This document shows positions 7,343 through 16,059 of a stretch of 64,000 bases of DNA, one piece after another (the stretch's first letter is position 1; every line of letters begins with the position of its first letter). Made by a program: the position numbers and the translations under genes. The stretch is from Streptomyces sp. NBC_01351 (GTDB taxonomy: Bacteria > Actinomycetota > Actinomycetes > Streptomycetales > Streptomycetaceae): the NCBI RefSeq assembly GCF_036237315.1, contig NZ_CP108356.1, positions 1,178,001 to 1,242,000 of the forward strand. The letters are read 5' to 3'. The notes under the pieces are model-generated. The model worked only from the letters and a program-made list of their open reading frames with translations. It was not told the DNA's origin and did not search any database.

Positions 7343-9547
7343 TCAGGAAGCGGTCTGGCCGCGCTTCCGTTCGGCTCGGCGTCGCAGGTCGCGGATAACC
7401 TCATGCCAGCGCCAGGAACCGTCCCAGTCGCAGCCCTCGTGCCCGCCCGGCTCCCAGCCCGCAAGTTCTTCCAGCTGCTTGATCAGGACATCCGGATCGA
7501 CAGATACACGGTGTGGACGCTCGTCGTCGAGCTGCCCTGCGACGTCGTACAGCCGGTGAGCAGCGCGGTAGTAGGACAGCTGGATGTCGGTCAGCCGGCG
7601 TACGGCGTAGCCGCCGCACTTGCTGCACCAGTCCCAGTCGTCACGCGCCAGCAGGTCCGCTACGGTCAGGAGGTCGTCGCTCGCCGCGAGGCCTCGATCC
7701 CGTGTATGTCGGCACAAGGGTGAGTGTCCCTTGCCCTCGAACTTGGGATCCGAGTTCGTGGCGTAGATCTGCGCCTGACCCAGGACACCCAGCGGAAGGC
7801 CGCTGCCGCTGCGCCAGCGGTCGGCGCCGGGCGGCCGGAACGGCGAGAGATCCAAGGAAGCAGGTGCGAGCAGGCCCTCCCACACCGCAACGGGCAGCAT
7901 GCCGGACCGGCCGGTGTCGAGACTCCGCAAGTCGGAAACGCCGCGCGCCATGGCGAGCAGGCGCAGATTGCGTTCTTTGTCATGCTCCCGGTACGTCCGC
8001 CGGACAACGTCCCGAGCGCCGGCTGCAAGGCCCAGGTCAGCACCGAAGTGGCCATCCTGCCGTGCATGGCCGTGGCCCGAAGATGGGGCATCGTCAGCCT
8101 CTGGCGTGGGGACGACGTCCTTGATCCACGGACTGATCACGCTCTCGGGGAGGTCCGACGCGCTGGCGACGAGGACGCCGAGCCAGCCCTCGGCAAGTCG
8201 CCTCTCAATGACTTCGAGAGGTAGAACTTCCGCTCCCCCGCTCGCCGAGAAGACGATGTAGAGCTGGTCGGCGGCGTACGAGAAGTTGCGCAGCGCCTGG
8301 AGGTGCGCGGGTGTGACGGGCTGGCGGTCGAAGACAGGTGTGTCATCGAAGACCCCGGGACGGAGGGAGTCCGGCTGCCCTTGGGGGCCCGCTTCAGCGG
8401 CCACGGCAACGGAACCGCCCGGCTCACACACGAGGTTGCCCGAGGGTTCCATGAGTCTGGCGGCGACGAGGGCGGGAACTCGCAGCGTCAGCGTGCGCCG
8501 ACCCCAGTCGGCGGCGATGGTCCAGGTCAGCAGCACGCCGAGAGTCCACGGATCCAGGCCATCCAGGACGTCGGGAATACCTCCGCGCGAAGGCTCCTCC
8601 GTGCCCTCCGGCAAGCGCGCCGTGACCCACACCGTCGGTGTCGAATCCGCCGCCGCAGCGGCGGCATGGGCTTCGTCCTCCCAGGCCTGAATCAAGCGGG
8701 CGGCTCCTTCCAGAGCTTCCGCGTGCCCCTTCTTGTTGGGCCGGATGCCGTGCACGAGGTCGTAGCGGTTGATCGACCGTGACGCCGGTCCTTCCCAGCC
8801 CCGCTCAGCCGAGTACTGCCACCTGCGCCACAACGCGCTCAGGCCTGTGGAGATCTGGCTGCCTTTGCCCAGCACCGCGAAGGCAGGATCGTCGGTCGGC
8901 AGCGGAGGCGTCTCCAGTGACGCTGCCGCAGCGGCCACGACGAGACCAGCCGGCTCAACGAAGAGGGTCGCCTGCACCCGCAGGGTCTCGAGGTAGCGCT
9001 CCTTCGCCGACACCTTCGGCTCCGCCCAGCCGGTCAGCCAAGGGAAGTGAGCGATGACGGCCTGCGCTCGGTGAAGGCTCTGGGCTGCGTGCCGCCAGCG
9101 GGACAAGACCTGCTCCTGCAGCTCTTGTGCCTCCCTGCGTGCTTCCCACGGCCTGCCGTCATCCTCCTCGTCTTCGCCCTCGTCCGCGGCGCCCCGTTCC
9201 GACTGCAGAAGCTCAGCCGCAGCCTGCACCTCGTCCTGGGTCCAGTGTGCGTCCTCGTCCGGCTCCGCATAGGCCTGCAGCTGATGGAGCAGTCCCGATC
9301 CACCCAGCGCCCGCATGAAGATGCCCAGCCCCGATGTCGGCCGCGACGTCGGACCCCAGTCCGCACAGCCCGAACAGAACCTGTCCACCGCGTCCGCGTT
9401 CAACGGAACCTCGATCGTGGCCACATGGGGCGTCCGGAGCTGACCACACTCTCTGCGCACATGCAGTCTGGCGTTCTTGCCCTTCGCCGAGTGGACTGTG
9501 ATCTTGGTGCCTTCGAACGGTCCGAATGGTACGTCGGCTGTCAGCAT
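7343..9547 (-). CDS. Large hypothetical protein with Cys-rich N- and C-terminal motifs
   Basis: A protein of roughly 734 residues that I do not recognise. Near its N-terminus it has RRECGQL followed about 35 residues later by FCSGCADW. Near its C-terminus it has HSPLCRHTRD, then WDWCSKCGGYAV. Both look like four-Cys or Cys/His zinc ribbons. The middle is Ala/Leu-rich and soluble, with WGRRTLTLRVPALVAARL as a well-formed segment. The start is uncertain: ATG 9547, GTG 9559 and the frame's first start at 9607 are possible, and the purine-rich run AGGAGAAGGGGGAG lies before the two shorter ones. It is the first gene inside the element end. Confidence 0.65.
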   Translation of the reverse strand: MLTADVPFGPFEGTKITVHSAKGKNARLHVRRECGQLRTPHVATIEVPLNADAVDRFCSGCADWGPTSRPTSGLGIFMRALGGSGLLHQLQAYAEPDEDAHWTQDEVQAAAELLQSERGAADEGEDEEDDGRPWEARREAQELQEQVLSRWRHAAQSLHRAQAVIAHFPWLTGWAEPKVSAKERYLETLRVQATLFVEPAGLVVAAAAASLETPPLPTDDPAFAVLGKGSQISTGLSALWRRWQYSAERGWEGPASRSINRYDLVHGIRPNKKGHAEALEGAARLIQAWEDEAHAAAAAADSTPTVWVTARLPEGTEEPSRGGIPDVLDGLDPWTLGVLLTWTIAADWGRRTLTLRVPALVAARLMEPSGNLVCEPGGSVAVAAEAGPQGQPDSLRPGVFDDTPVFDRQPVTPAHLQALRNFSYAADQLYIVFSASGGAEVLPLEVIERRLAEGWLGVLVASASDLPESVISPWIKDVVPTPEADDAPSSGHGHARQDGHFGADLGLAAGARDVVRRTYREHDKERNLRLLAMARGVSDLRSLDTGRSGMLPVAVWEGLLAPASLDLSPFRPPGADRWRSGSGLPLGVLGQAQIYATNSDPKFEGKGHSPLCRHTRDRGLAASDDLLTVADLLARDDWDWCSKCGGYAVRRLTDIQLSYYRAAHRLYDVAGQLDDERPHRVSVDPDVLIKQLEELAGWEPGGHEGCDWDGSWRWHEVIRDLRRRAERKRGQTAS

Positions 9548-9870
9548 GCGATCGCGCACGAACTCCCCCTTCTCCTGCCTTGCGAGCTTAGGGCCGAGCA
9601 GTGACACGCACAGCCGGACGCTGAATGAATGCCCCTGATGACACCGACTGCGTCCGCAAGTTGCTCGCGGCCAAGCACCCGACCGACCCCAGCAGGACCA
9701 TCCGACCTGCGAGATCGACTGTCCGGCCAGAGCGTCCCTATCGGGCTGGTCCAGCGCACCCTGCCCATCGACGCACAGATGACGGCCGGAACGTCGCGTT
9801 GGAAGCCGATGTGCAGCCAGTAGGCAGCCCAGCGGCCGCGTGGCACACCGGCTGACCAGCCGTCCGCCAT
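9541..9870 (-). CDS. Possible small protein with strong ribosome site
   Basis: A 109-residue open frame starting MADGWSAGVPRGRWAAYWLH. Its ATG is preceded by a very good AAGGAGG at eight bases, better than that of the gene it runs into. The C-terminal part overlaps the start of the large hypothetical gene and looks non-coding (Cys/Ser/Arg-rich), so a frameshift or truncation is likely. No family recognised. Confidence 0.3.
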   Translation of the reverse strand: MADGWSAGVPRGRWAAYWLHIGFQRDVPAVICASMGRVRWTSPIGTLWPDSRSRRSDGPAGVGRVLGREQLADAVGVIRGIHSASGCACHCSALSSQGRRRGSSCAIAC

Positions 9871-9918
9871 GGCGTTCGGACCTCCTTACTCCATTGCCCA
9901 GATGCGTGTACTCGGCAC

Positions 9919-9940
9919 TGGTCCCCAGATCTGGTCCCCA
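9919..9940. repeat. Second pair of TGGTCCCCA repeats
   Basis: TGGTCCCCA at 9919-9927 and again at 9932-9940, separated by GATC. It resembles the pair at 7260-7279; together the pairs bracket the large hypothetical gene. Confidence 0.5.
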
Positions 9941-10033
9941 GATCCGGGGCCGCCGGACATCGTCCTGGCTTCACCCGCACACAGGCGCCGCAGCCAAGCT
10001 CTCGCGTGAAGAAGCCATGGCTCCGTTCTCTCG

Positions 10034-10240
10034 TCATGGGCCGGGATCATGGCTGCCGGCCCGTTGCCAGGCGTGGAAAGCAGCGATCGCTGTCGGCTGG
10101 GTCGGGTAAATCCGGTTCGCCCCGACCGCCGCCGTGAGGCCGTAGGCGTCGAGGGATTCGTGAAGTTCCTGCTTGACACGGGCGAGGGCGAACACGACGC
10201 GGGCCGCCCCAACGACACCGAAGCCCCTGGCGACAGCTGA
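10034..10240 (-). pseudogene. SulP transporter C-terminal (STAS) remnant
   Basis: The frame reads VVFALARVKQELHESLDAYG and then AAVGANRIYPTQPTAIAAF, which is the end of the STAS domain of SulP-type anion permeases. There is no membrane domain upstream; only about 65 residues remain. It is a leftover of a gene cut by insertion or deletion, next to the glycosyltransferase of the lanthipeptide region. Confidence 0.65.
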
Positions 10241-10318
10241 CCTTCGCGGTGAGATGACGGGGTGCACGCGGCCAGCGCCATGCTTCCCGTCACCTCACAG
10301 ATCAGAAACCGGGGAAGG

Positions 10319-11209
10319 TCAGATCACCGGTGGTCGGCCGAGTCGGGTCATGCGCCACACGGTCCGCCACCGCATCGGACGCCGTGGCGGGCACGGCACC
10401 CGCACCCCCTCGAAGAACCCGGCCCACCACGACCTCAGCCCGGCCAGTGGGGGCCGTTGGGCCAGCGTGTACGCCGCCCAGGTGGCGAGGTAGACCGGGA
10501 CGAGGATGGCAGGCAGGTGCCGCTTCGCGAGCCAGACCCGGTTGCGGCCGGTGTTGCGGTAGTAGACCGCATGCCGGGAGGCCGGGGTCCGGGGGTGGGT
10601 CAGGACCAGGTCGGCCCGGTAGTCGATCTCCCACCCGGCATCCAGGGCCCGCCAGGCGAAGTCGGTCTCCTCATGTGCGTAGAAGAACTTGTCGGGGAAG
10701 TCACCGACCTGGTCAATGACGCCCATGCGGATGGCGTGGGCGCCGCCCAGGAACGTTGTGACCGGCCCAGAGATGAGCGGGTCGGCGCCCCCGAGGCGGG
10801 GGACGTGCCTGCGCTGGGAGACGCCGTTCTCGTCGGCGATGCGGAAGCCCACGATCCCCAGCTTCGGATTCGCCGTGAACGCTTCCCGGACCAGGTGGAG
10901 GGTGTCGGTTCGAGGGAGAAGGCCGTCGTCGTCGAGGACAAGGACGATGTCGGCGCCGCCGTGTTCGCGCAGCCACCGCACCCCGGCGTTCCGGCCGCCG
11001 GGGATTCCCAGGTTCTCCGGCAGTTCGACGGCCGCCACCGGGTCCGGCAGAGCGGGGAGCTTCGCTCCCTGCCCGAGCACGACGACCGTGGCGGGCTCGC
11101 CTTCCTGGGCTGCCACCGACTCGAGGAGAGCACGGAGTTCAGCCTCCCGGTCTCCCATGGTGATGATCACGACGCCGACCGTCGGCGGACCGCTCCCGGC
11201 GCGGTTCAT
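10319..11209 (-). CDS. Family 2 glycosyltransferase
   Basis: A 296-residue protein of GT-A fold. The nucleotide-binding start is VGVVIITMGDREAELRALLE, the metal-binding DDD is at residues 93-95 (VLVLDDDGLLPR), ENLGIPGGRNAG is the conserved GT2 loop, and HEETDFAWRALDAGWEI carries the usual acidic ED-type catalytic region. It moves a sugar from a nucleotide sugar to an unknown acceptor. Its ATG overlaps the stop of the upstream HTH/TPR regulator (ATGA), so the two are translated together. Whether it belongs to the lanthipeptide pathway is not shown by sequence. Confidence 0.85.
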   Translation of the reverse strand: MNRAGSGPPTVGVVIITMGDREAELRALLESVAAQEGEPATVVVLGQGAKLPALPDPVAAVELPENLGIPGGRNAGVRWLREHGGADIVLVLDDDGLLPRTDTLHLVREAFTANPKLGIVGFRIADENGVSQRRHVPRLGGADPLISGPVTTFLGGAHAIRMGVIDQVGDFPDKFFYAHEETDFAWRALDAGWEIDYRADLVLTHPRTPASRHAVYYRNTGRNRVWLAKRHLPAILVPVYLATWAAYTLAQRPPLAGLRSWWAGFFEGVRVPCPPRRPMRWRTVWRMTRLGRPPVI

Positions 11210-12567
11210 GCCTGGGCTCGCAGAAGGTCGACGGCGCGTTCATGCAAGGCCCCGGCTCCGGGGATACGGCGCTTGCGGTAGCTGGCGGCCGTCGACTGGA
11301 TCGCCCTGATTTCCTTCACGGTCCGGTCCGAGACCAGGCCATCCATGAAGTCCAGCGACCGACCCCACACGGCCACGGCCTCCTCGTGCCGCTGTTGCGC
11401 GGCGACGGACCGCCCGATGTTGACCATGGTCAGGCCGTGAACCCGCTGATAGGTCCCCGGCGTCCGTCCCTTGAGAGCCGCCCGGTAGTGCTTCTCGGCA
11501 GCCCGGTGGTCGCGCATTTCGGTCAGGGTCTTGCCAGTGTGGGAGGCGACGGTCGCCGCGACCGGACCCGACGCGGCGGCGTAGCCAGGCACCGGGTCAT
11601 CTGCGGTGAGCATCGCGTCTTCGGCCGACAGCAGGGCCGCCGCCGCCTTCCCGCTCTGTCCACCGGCCCCGTACGCCCTGGCGCAGGTGACCAGCAGTAG
11701 GGCCTCGGTCTGCCGGTCGACCTTGCCCGTCGCCCGCCGCAACGCCTCCTCCGCCAGGCCGATGCACGCCTGCGGGTGACCGAGGTCGAGTGCCTGGTGG
11801 GTCAGAGCCCGCATCATCCACGCGGCGTGCCCGTACGGGTCTGACTCGCAGGCCAACTGGAAGCCGAGGAGGTAGTAGCGCTGGGCGGCGCCCTCGCGGC
11901 CCAAGTCGTGGTGCTTCCAGCCCACCAGGCACGCCAGAGTCGCCGCCGCCCCGAACGCGCTGCGCCGTACCGGCTCCGAGGGGAAGCGGCCCTCCAGCAT
12001 GGGGACCACGGTGTCGGTGAGGTAGGCGGTCACCATCGTCAGGCCGTGGCCTCCGCCCAAGCGTTCATCCATGCTCCGGAACGTCTCCGTGAGCTCCCGC
12101 ACGATGGCGACTTCCTCAGTGCCGACGGCACCGCCGCGTTCGGCTGCCCGCAGGGTCGCGGCGACGGCCTGGTGGTCGTAAACGAGAGGCAGGGCGACGG
12201 CGGCCGTAGCGAACGCGGCGTTGAGGAAGTTCCTGCGACGGAGCATCACGAATCTCCCGAGGTCGGTGGCGTTGGCCAGTGGATCGGCCCCCAGGGCCTC
12301 GCCGGTGCCTGCGCAGCCTAGACCGATCTCTGTGGGCGTGACCTTCCGCTTCATCCTTCTGGTGAGGGCTTCGGCGATGTACGAGCGGGTCTGACCGCTT
12401 GGTGTACCACCCATGACCCAGGAGTGAACGGCCGAGCGGGAGGTATGCAGCGTCACCCCGGACTCGGCGGCCACCGCACGGACATCCCTGGCCAGGACCT
12501 CGTAGGTACATCCGGCCTCGGCGATGACGTCTGCCAGCGCGGTGTTCGGACTACGGCTCTCCGCCAA
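11206..12567 (-). CDS. HTH/TPR transcriptional regulator (copy 1)
   Basis: A 453-residue protein. The N-terminal 75 residues form an XRE-like helix-turn-helix (NTALADVIAEAGCTYEVLAR ... SRSAVHSWVMGGTPSGQTR), followed by RRRNFLNAAFATAAVALPL and then tetratricopeptide-like helices up to the C-terminus. This layout is common in Streptomyces cluster regulators. I place the start at the TTG at 12567 because GGGGAGT lies about six bases upstream; the longer frame has no ribosome site. It overlaps the glycosyltransferase by four bases. It is clearly a paralogue of the regulator at 12830-14212, and both have the same promoter element. Confidence 0.85.
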   Translation of the reverse strand: MAESRSPNTALADVIAEAGCTYEVLARDVRAVAAESGVTLHTSRSAVHSWVMGGTPSGQTRSYIAEALTRRMKRKVTPTEIGLGCAGTGEALGADPLANATDLGRFVMLRRRNFLNAAFATAAVALPLVYDHQAVAATLRAAERGGAVGTEEVAIVRELTETFRSMDERLGGGHGLTMVTAYLTDTVVPMLEGRFPSEPVRRSAFGAAATLACLVGWKHHDLGREGAAQRYYLLGFQLACESDPYGHAAWMMRALTHQALDLGHPQACIGLAEEALRRATGKVDRQTEALLLVTCARAYGAGGQSGKAAAALLSAEDAMLTADDPVPGYAAASGPVAATVASHTGKTLTEMRDHRAAEKHYRAALKGRTPGTYQRVHGLTMVNIGRSVAAQQRHEEAVAVWGRSLDFMDGLVSDRTVKEIRAIQSTAASYRKRRIPGAGALHERAVDLLRAQA

Positions 12568-12620
12568 CTCGCACTCCCCGCAGCGATCTTGAACAGACTG
12601 AACAAGGTGCCCCGCCGCCC

Positions 12621-12659
12621 ACGGTACCCCCACCCGATCACCGTGAGTTCAATAGCCGT
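12621..12659. promoter_or_regulatory. Conserved 39-bp promoter/operator element, copy 1
   Basis: The element begins ACGGTACCCC, contains CCCGATCACCGTGAGTT and ends AATAGCCGT. It matches 35 of 39 positions of the element at 14258-14296. Both copies lie upstream of an HTH/TPR regulator on the minus strand and of a DUF6415-type start on the plus strand, so it is likely a shared operator or bidirectional promoter. Confidence 0.7.
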
Positions 12660-12754
12660 AACGCCAAACGCGATCGGCCCGGAACCTGTCCGGAAACCCG
12701 GCCCCACGCCGACGCTTCGCCCTACACGGACCACCGCGAACAGGAGCCAGGGAG

Positions 12755-12829
12755 ATGTCTCGTACGACAGCACCGCTCCACCCCAGGACCGGCGTCACCT
12801 CCGCCGGCCCGCGTACTCCCGGTCGCCTC
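12755..12829 (+). pseudogene. Truncated start of a second DUF6415-type gene
   Basis: GAACAGGAG, nine bases and an ATG lead into MSRTTAPLHPRTG. This copies the leader, spacing and first residues of the gene at 14376 (MSRTSAP). It runs straight into the antisense 3' end of the next regulator after about 25 codons, so only the start survives. Confidence 0.6.
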
Positions 12830-14212
12830 CTACGCGGTGGCGAGGAACGACACGGCCCGCTCGTCCAGCTCGGCCGCGCAGCGAAGCCCCCGTGCCCGGA
12901 AGGGTGCGAGGTCGGCCCGCATGGTCTTGACGGCCTTGCGGGTCCGCACGGAGCGGACGCCTTCCATGTGGTCCATGGCCTGCCCGAACGTGGCGCACGC
13001 CTGCTCGATCCGGCCGCGCTTGAGGTGGAGCTCCGCCCCCGCGACCAGGTCCAGGGCCACGATCCGGGCGTAGGTTCCGGCGGGCCTCGTGGCGGCGGCG
13101 TGCAGGTACTCGGCGGCGGCGGCCCGGTGGTCCCCGAGGGTTTCGAAGACCTTCGCCGTCCGGGAGAACACCGACGGCGCCACAGGCCCCCACGCCAGGC
13201 CCCAGAACGGCACCTCGTCGCCCCGCTGGCTGCCCTGTTCCAGCAGGGCGCGGGCTCGGCCGACTTCGGCGAGGGCGGCGGCCGACAGCCCGGTCTTGGC
13301 CAGGGTGTGGGCGTGGACGACGCGGAAGAGGGCTTCGGTCTGGAAGTCCACGCGGCCCTTGGCCCGGGTGAGGCCGGTCTCGGCGAGGCCCTGGCAGTGC
13401 TCGGGACGGTGCAGCTTGAGCCCCTGCATGGCCATGGTCCGCATCACGAACCCGTCATGGCCGGGCAGTCCGGACTCTACGGCGAGCCCGTAGGACTGGA
13501 GGTAGTAGCGCTGGGCAAGGCCCTGCTGTCCGGCGTCGTAGGACTTCCAGCCCAGCAAATGGACGCCCCGGCTCGCGGCGGACAGCATCTGGGCACGGAT
13601 CTCGTCCGTGCGGAACCGGCCCCGGCACAGCGGCGCGACGTCGTCGCGGAGGTAGGTCACCAGGGCGGAGCGGCCGTGCTGGCCGCCATGGCGTTCGTCC
13701 ATTTCGGAGAACATGCCGATCATGTCGCGCACGGCGTTGACCTCGGCCATCCCGATGACCTGACCGGTGCGGGCGGCTGCGGTCCTCTCCGCGATGTCGC
13801 GTACGTACGCCAGGGGCAGGGCTGCGGCGGCCACCGAGTAGGCGGAGGCCGACAGGAAGCGTCTGCGGTCCAACTCGGCCCTCCACATCGGGATCAGGGA
13901 GTCGATCGGATCGCCCCCCAGCGTAAGACCGATGCTTTCATGGCCGCCGTCCGGGTCGGCGTCGGCGAGGCCCAACTCCACGGGGGTCAGGAGCCGGCCC
14001 AGGCGGCGGGAGAGCGCGACGGCCAGATAGCGGGCCGTGTCGGGCTGTGGTCGGGCGCCCTGCACCCAGTGGTCCACGGCCGACTTGTTCGTCCGCAGAG
14101 CCATCCCGCACTCGGCCGCGACGGACCGGACCGCCTTCGCGACGGCCTCGTACGTTAAGCCGGACTCCGCGATCAGATCGCGGAGACGGTCGTTCGGTGT
14201 GCGTGTGGCCAT
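12830..14212 (-). CDS. HTH/TPR transcriptional regulator (copy 2)
   Basis: A 460-residue paralogue of the regulator at 11206-12567. The N-terminus RLRDLIAESGLTYEAVAKAV with NKSAVDHWVQGARP is the DNA-binding part, then DRRRFLSASAYSVAAAALPL, then TPR-like helices. The ATG at 14212 has AGGTG close upstream; the frame continues to 14299 but without a ribosome site. It is divergent from the DUF6415 gene and the lanthipeptide genes, with the conserved element at 14258-14296 between them, so it is the best candidate for the cluster activator or repressor. Confidence 0.85.
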   Translation of the reverse strand: MATRTPNDRLRDLIAESGLTYEAVAKAVRSVAAECGMALRTNKSAVDHWVQGARPQPDTARYLAVALSRRLGRLLTPVELGLADADPDGGHESIGLTLGGDPIDSLIPMWRAELDRRRFLSASAYSVAAAALPLAYVRDIAERTAAARTGQVIGMAEVNAVRDMIGMFSEMDERHGGQHGRSALVTYLRDDVAPLCRGRFRTDEIRAQMLSAASRGVHLLGWKSYDAGQQGLAQRYYLQSYGLAVESGLPGHDGFVMRTMAMQGLKLHRPEHCQGLAETGLTRAKGRVDFQTEALFRVVHAHTLAKTGLSAAALAEVGRARALLEQGSQRGDEVPFWGLAWGPVAPSVFSRTAKVFETLGDHRAAAAEYLHAAATRPAGTYARIVALDLVAGAELHLKRGRIEQACATFGQAMDHMEGVRSVRTRKAVKTMRADLAPFRARGLRCAAELDERAVSFLATA

Positions 14213-14257
14213 GAAGCACCTGCCCGTATACCCGATATACCGCTTGCCCTCGCCGAC

Positions 14258-14296
14258 ACGGTACCCCTGCCCGATCACCGTGAGTTGAATAGTCGT
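14258..14296. promoter_or_regulatory. Conserved 39-bp promoter/operator element, copy 2
   Basis: Near-identical to 12621-12659 (four differences in 39). It lies between the divergent regulator (start 14212) and the DUF6415 gene (start 14376), where a divergent promoter is expected. Confidence 0.7.
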
Positions 14297-14375
14297 CATG
14301 CCCGAGGAACCGGCCGCCCGGCGGCCTTCTCGGTGCTGCTCTCATCCGGATCAGCCGTGAACAGGAGCTTTGGAG

Positions 14376-14780
14376 ATGTCCCGCACGAGCGCACCGATCC
14401 TCCCCGCCCGGCCCAGGGCCGGCATCGCACCGCCGGCCCAGGTACCGCCGGTCACCTCTTCCGCGGACGTCGCCTGCGACATCGACACCGCGCTCGCGCT
14501 CGCCGACCACGCCCCCCACGGCCCGGCCGCCGCGCAGATCCGGGAGCGGCTGCGGCAGCACATCACCAACCTGGCCGGGCCCGCACAGGAGTTCGCCGAC
14601 TGGATGCCGGACGGCCGGGGCCGCGACATAGCTCTCGCCACGGTTCACCACGCCCGCAACATGGCCGCCACGCGGGGCGGGGACCCGGTCGCCTCGCTGA
14701 GGCTGCTGGCCAAGCTCGCCCAGCACCTGGCCCGGTACGCGGCCGACAACCACTCGCCCGCCAGACGGCGGGCCGCCTGA
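14376..14780 (+). CDS. DUF6415-family natural-product cluster protein
   Basis: A 134-residue soluble protein with a helical core (DIDTALALADHAPHGPAAAQ, then LRQHITNLAGPAQEFADWMP). Small proteins of this type recur in Streptomyces natural-product clusters and are named DUF6415; no activity is established. AGGAG lies eight bases before the ATG. It heads the plus-strand lanthipeptide genes. The assignment rests on memory of the family and context. Confidence 0.65.
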   Translation: MSRTSAPILPARPRAGIAPPAQVPPVTSSADVACDIDTALALADHAPHGPAAAQIRERLRQHITNLAGPAQEFADWMPDGRGRDIALATVHHARNMAATRGGDPVASLRLLAKLAQHLARYAADNHSPARRRAA

Positions 14781-14837
14781 CCGGCCCCGGCCGTGGCCTG
14801 GCCTTGGCGGCCATGGCCGGGGCCCTCCCCCCGCGGC

Positions 14838-14873
14838 AGGTGCTCCACAGCACCTTCGCCGGCGCACCTGCTC
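14838..14873. repeat. Cluster palindrome, copy 1
   Basis: AGGTGCT CCAC AGCACCT is a perfect inverted repeat, and its right arm starts the AGCAC...GCCGGC...TGCTCC pattern that recurs in the gaps at 18088, 19703, 24009 and 25112. It lies between the DUF6415 gene and the kinase-like gene. Confidence 0.65.
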
Positions 14874-14907
14874 CACACCACCTTCGACCGTCATCGAGGA
14901 GCCCACC

Positions 14908-16059
14908 GTGAACACCACCGTCAGCCCGGACAACGTCTTCGCCTACGCGGACGAGCGGATCGCCCAGGCCGCCGCCGCCCTGTGGCCGGACGGCCCGGTG
15001 GTGGTCGGCCCGCACATCCCGTCGGTGACCGGGTATGTCCGCCGGGTCGAGGCCGCCGGACGGCCGCTGTTCGCGAAGGTGTCCCTGCTGGGGGTGTCGC
15101 TGGCGTCGGTGCTGCGCGGCACGCACGGGGACTGGGCGGAGGTGAGGGCCAAACAGGCCGCGTACTTATCGTCGCCCGGCGCGCTGCTGGAGCGGGAGGC
15201 CGCCCAGTACGGGGCACTGGCCGGAGCCGGACTCGGGACGGCGACGGTGGCCGGACTGGCCGGCGGGGTCCTGTTCACCGAACCCGTGGACGGTGTGACG
15301 CTCGGCGAGATCCTGGCGAAGGACCCGCACCGCACGTTCGACGTTTTGGCGGGTGTGGCGGAGGAGCTCGGCGCGCTCCAGAAGCCTGCGGTGGCCGCGC
15401 TGGTGGGGGGCGCTGCGATCCGGGAGCGGTCCGTCCACGGCACGTTCGCCCGCAAGTTCAACGGGATCTCCGGGAACACGTACGTGTCCCTGACCGGGCG
15501 GTCTGCGCCGGTACTGGGGGCCGTCGTGGCACGGCTGCGGAAGATGCGGCTGTCCGGCACCTACGGCATCGGGATCGTCTACGGCGACTTGAAGCCGGAG
15601 CACGTCGTCTTCCCGGACGGGCCGGAGAGGCGGCCGACGTTCATCGACCCGGGCCTGGCCTTGGGCCACCCGGCGTCCGACGTCGCCAAGCTCGTCTCCC
15701 GCATGGTCCTCGGGCTCATCGTCCAGCCCCCAGCCGGGCCCGGCGCCACCGCAGTCCTCCAAGGCATCGGCCAGTTCACCGACCTGGCCACCTACCGGCT
15801 GACCCCTGCGGAGCGGGCGGCGTGGCTGAGGCAGTTGGTCGTCCTGTGGCTGATGGACACCGTCAACATCTTCACCACCTACCTGACAGCTCCCACCGGC
15901 CTGCCCCTGCCGGAGTCGGCCCGCACGCTGATCGCCCAGGCCCCCGTCGTGTGCACGCTCCTCGACCGGGTCTCCGCTCTCCTTGCGGCCGTGTCGATGG
16001 ACGGCCGCACCGTGTGGCGCCTGGCCCTGGATCACGCGGCAACGGCGGCCGGACGATGA
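14908..16059 (+). CDS. APH/protein-kinase-like phosphotransferase
   Basis: A 383-residue protein with a kinase-like C-lobe. GIVYGDLKPEHVVF at about residues 222-235 is a catalytic loop (Asp227, with Tyr in place of the usual His), and TFIDPGL gives the metal-binding Asp247. A Lys in PLFAKVSLLG near residue 53 could be the ATP-binding lysine. It is the first of three closely packed genes (next start overlaps by four bases, ATGA). The substrate may be a small molecule or the precursor peptide; nothing in the sequence decides. Catalytic Asp residues are kept, so activity is plausible. Confidence 0.7.
   Translation: MNTTVSPDNVFAYADERIAQAAAALWPDGPVVVGPHIPSVTGYVRRVEAAGRPLFAKVSLLGVSLASVLRGTHGDWAEVRAKQAAYLSSPGALLEREAAQYGALAGAGLGTATVAGLAGGVLFTEPVDGVTLGEILAKDPHRTFDVLAGVAEELGALQKPAVAALVGGAAIRERSVHGTFARKFNGISGNTYVSLTGRSAPVLGAVVARLRKMRLSGTYGIGIVYGDLKPEHVVFPDGPERRPTFIDPGLALGHPASDVAKLVSRMVLGLIVQPPAGPGATAVLQGIGQFTDLATYRLTPAERAAWLRQLVVLWLMDTVNIFTTYLTAPTGLPLPESARTLIAQAPVVCTLLDRVSALLAAVSMDGRTVWRLALDHAATAAGR

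Noticed and set aside
12755..14158. A 467-codon plus-strand open frame
   Set aside because: It is the antisense shadow of the HTH/TPR regulator; only its first about 25 codons have support, as a truncated DUF6415-type start.
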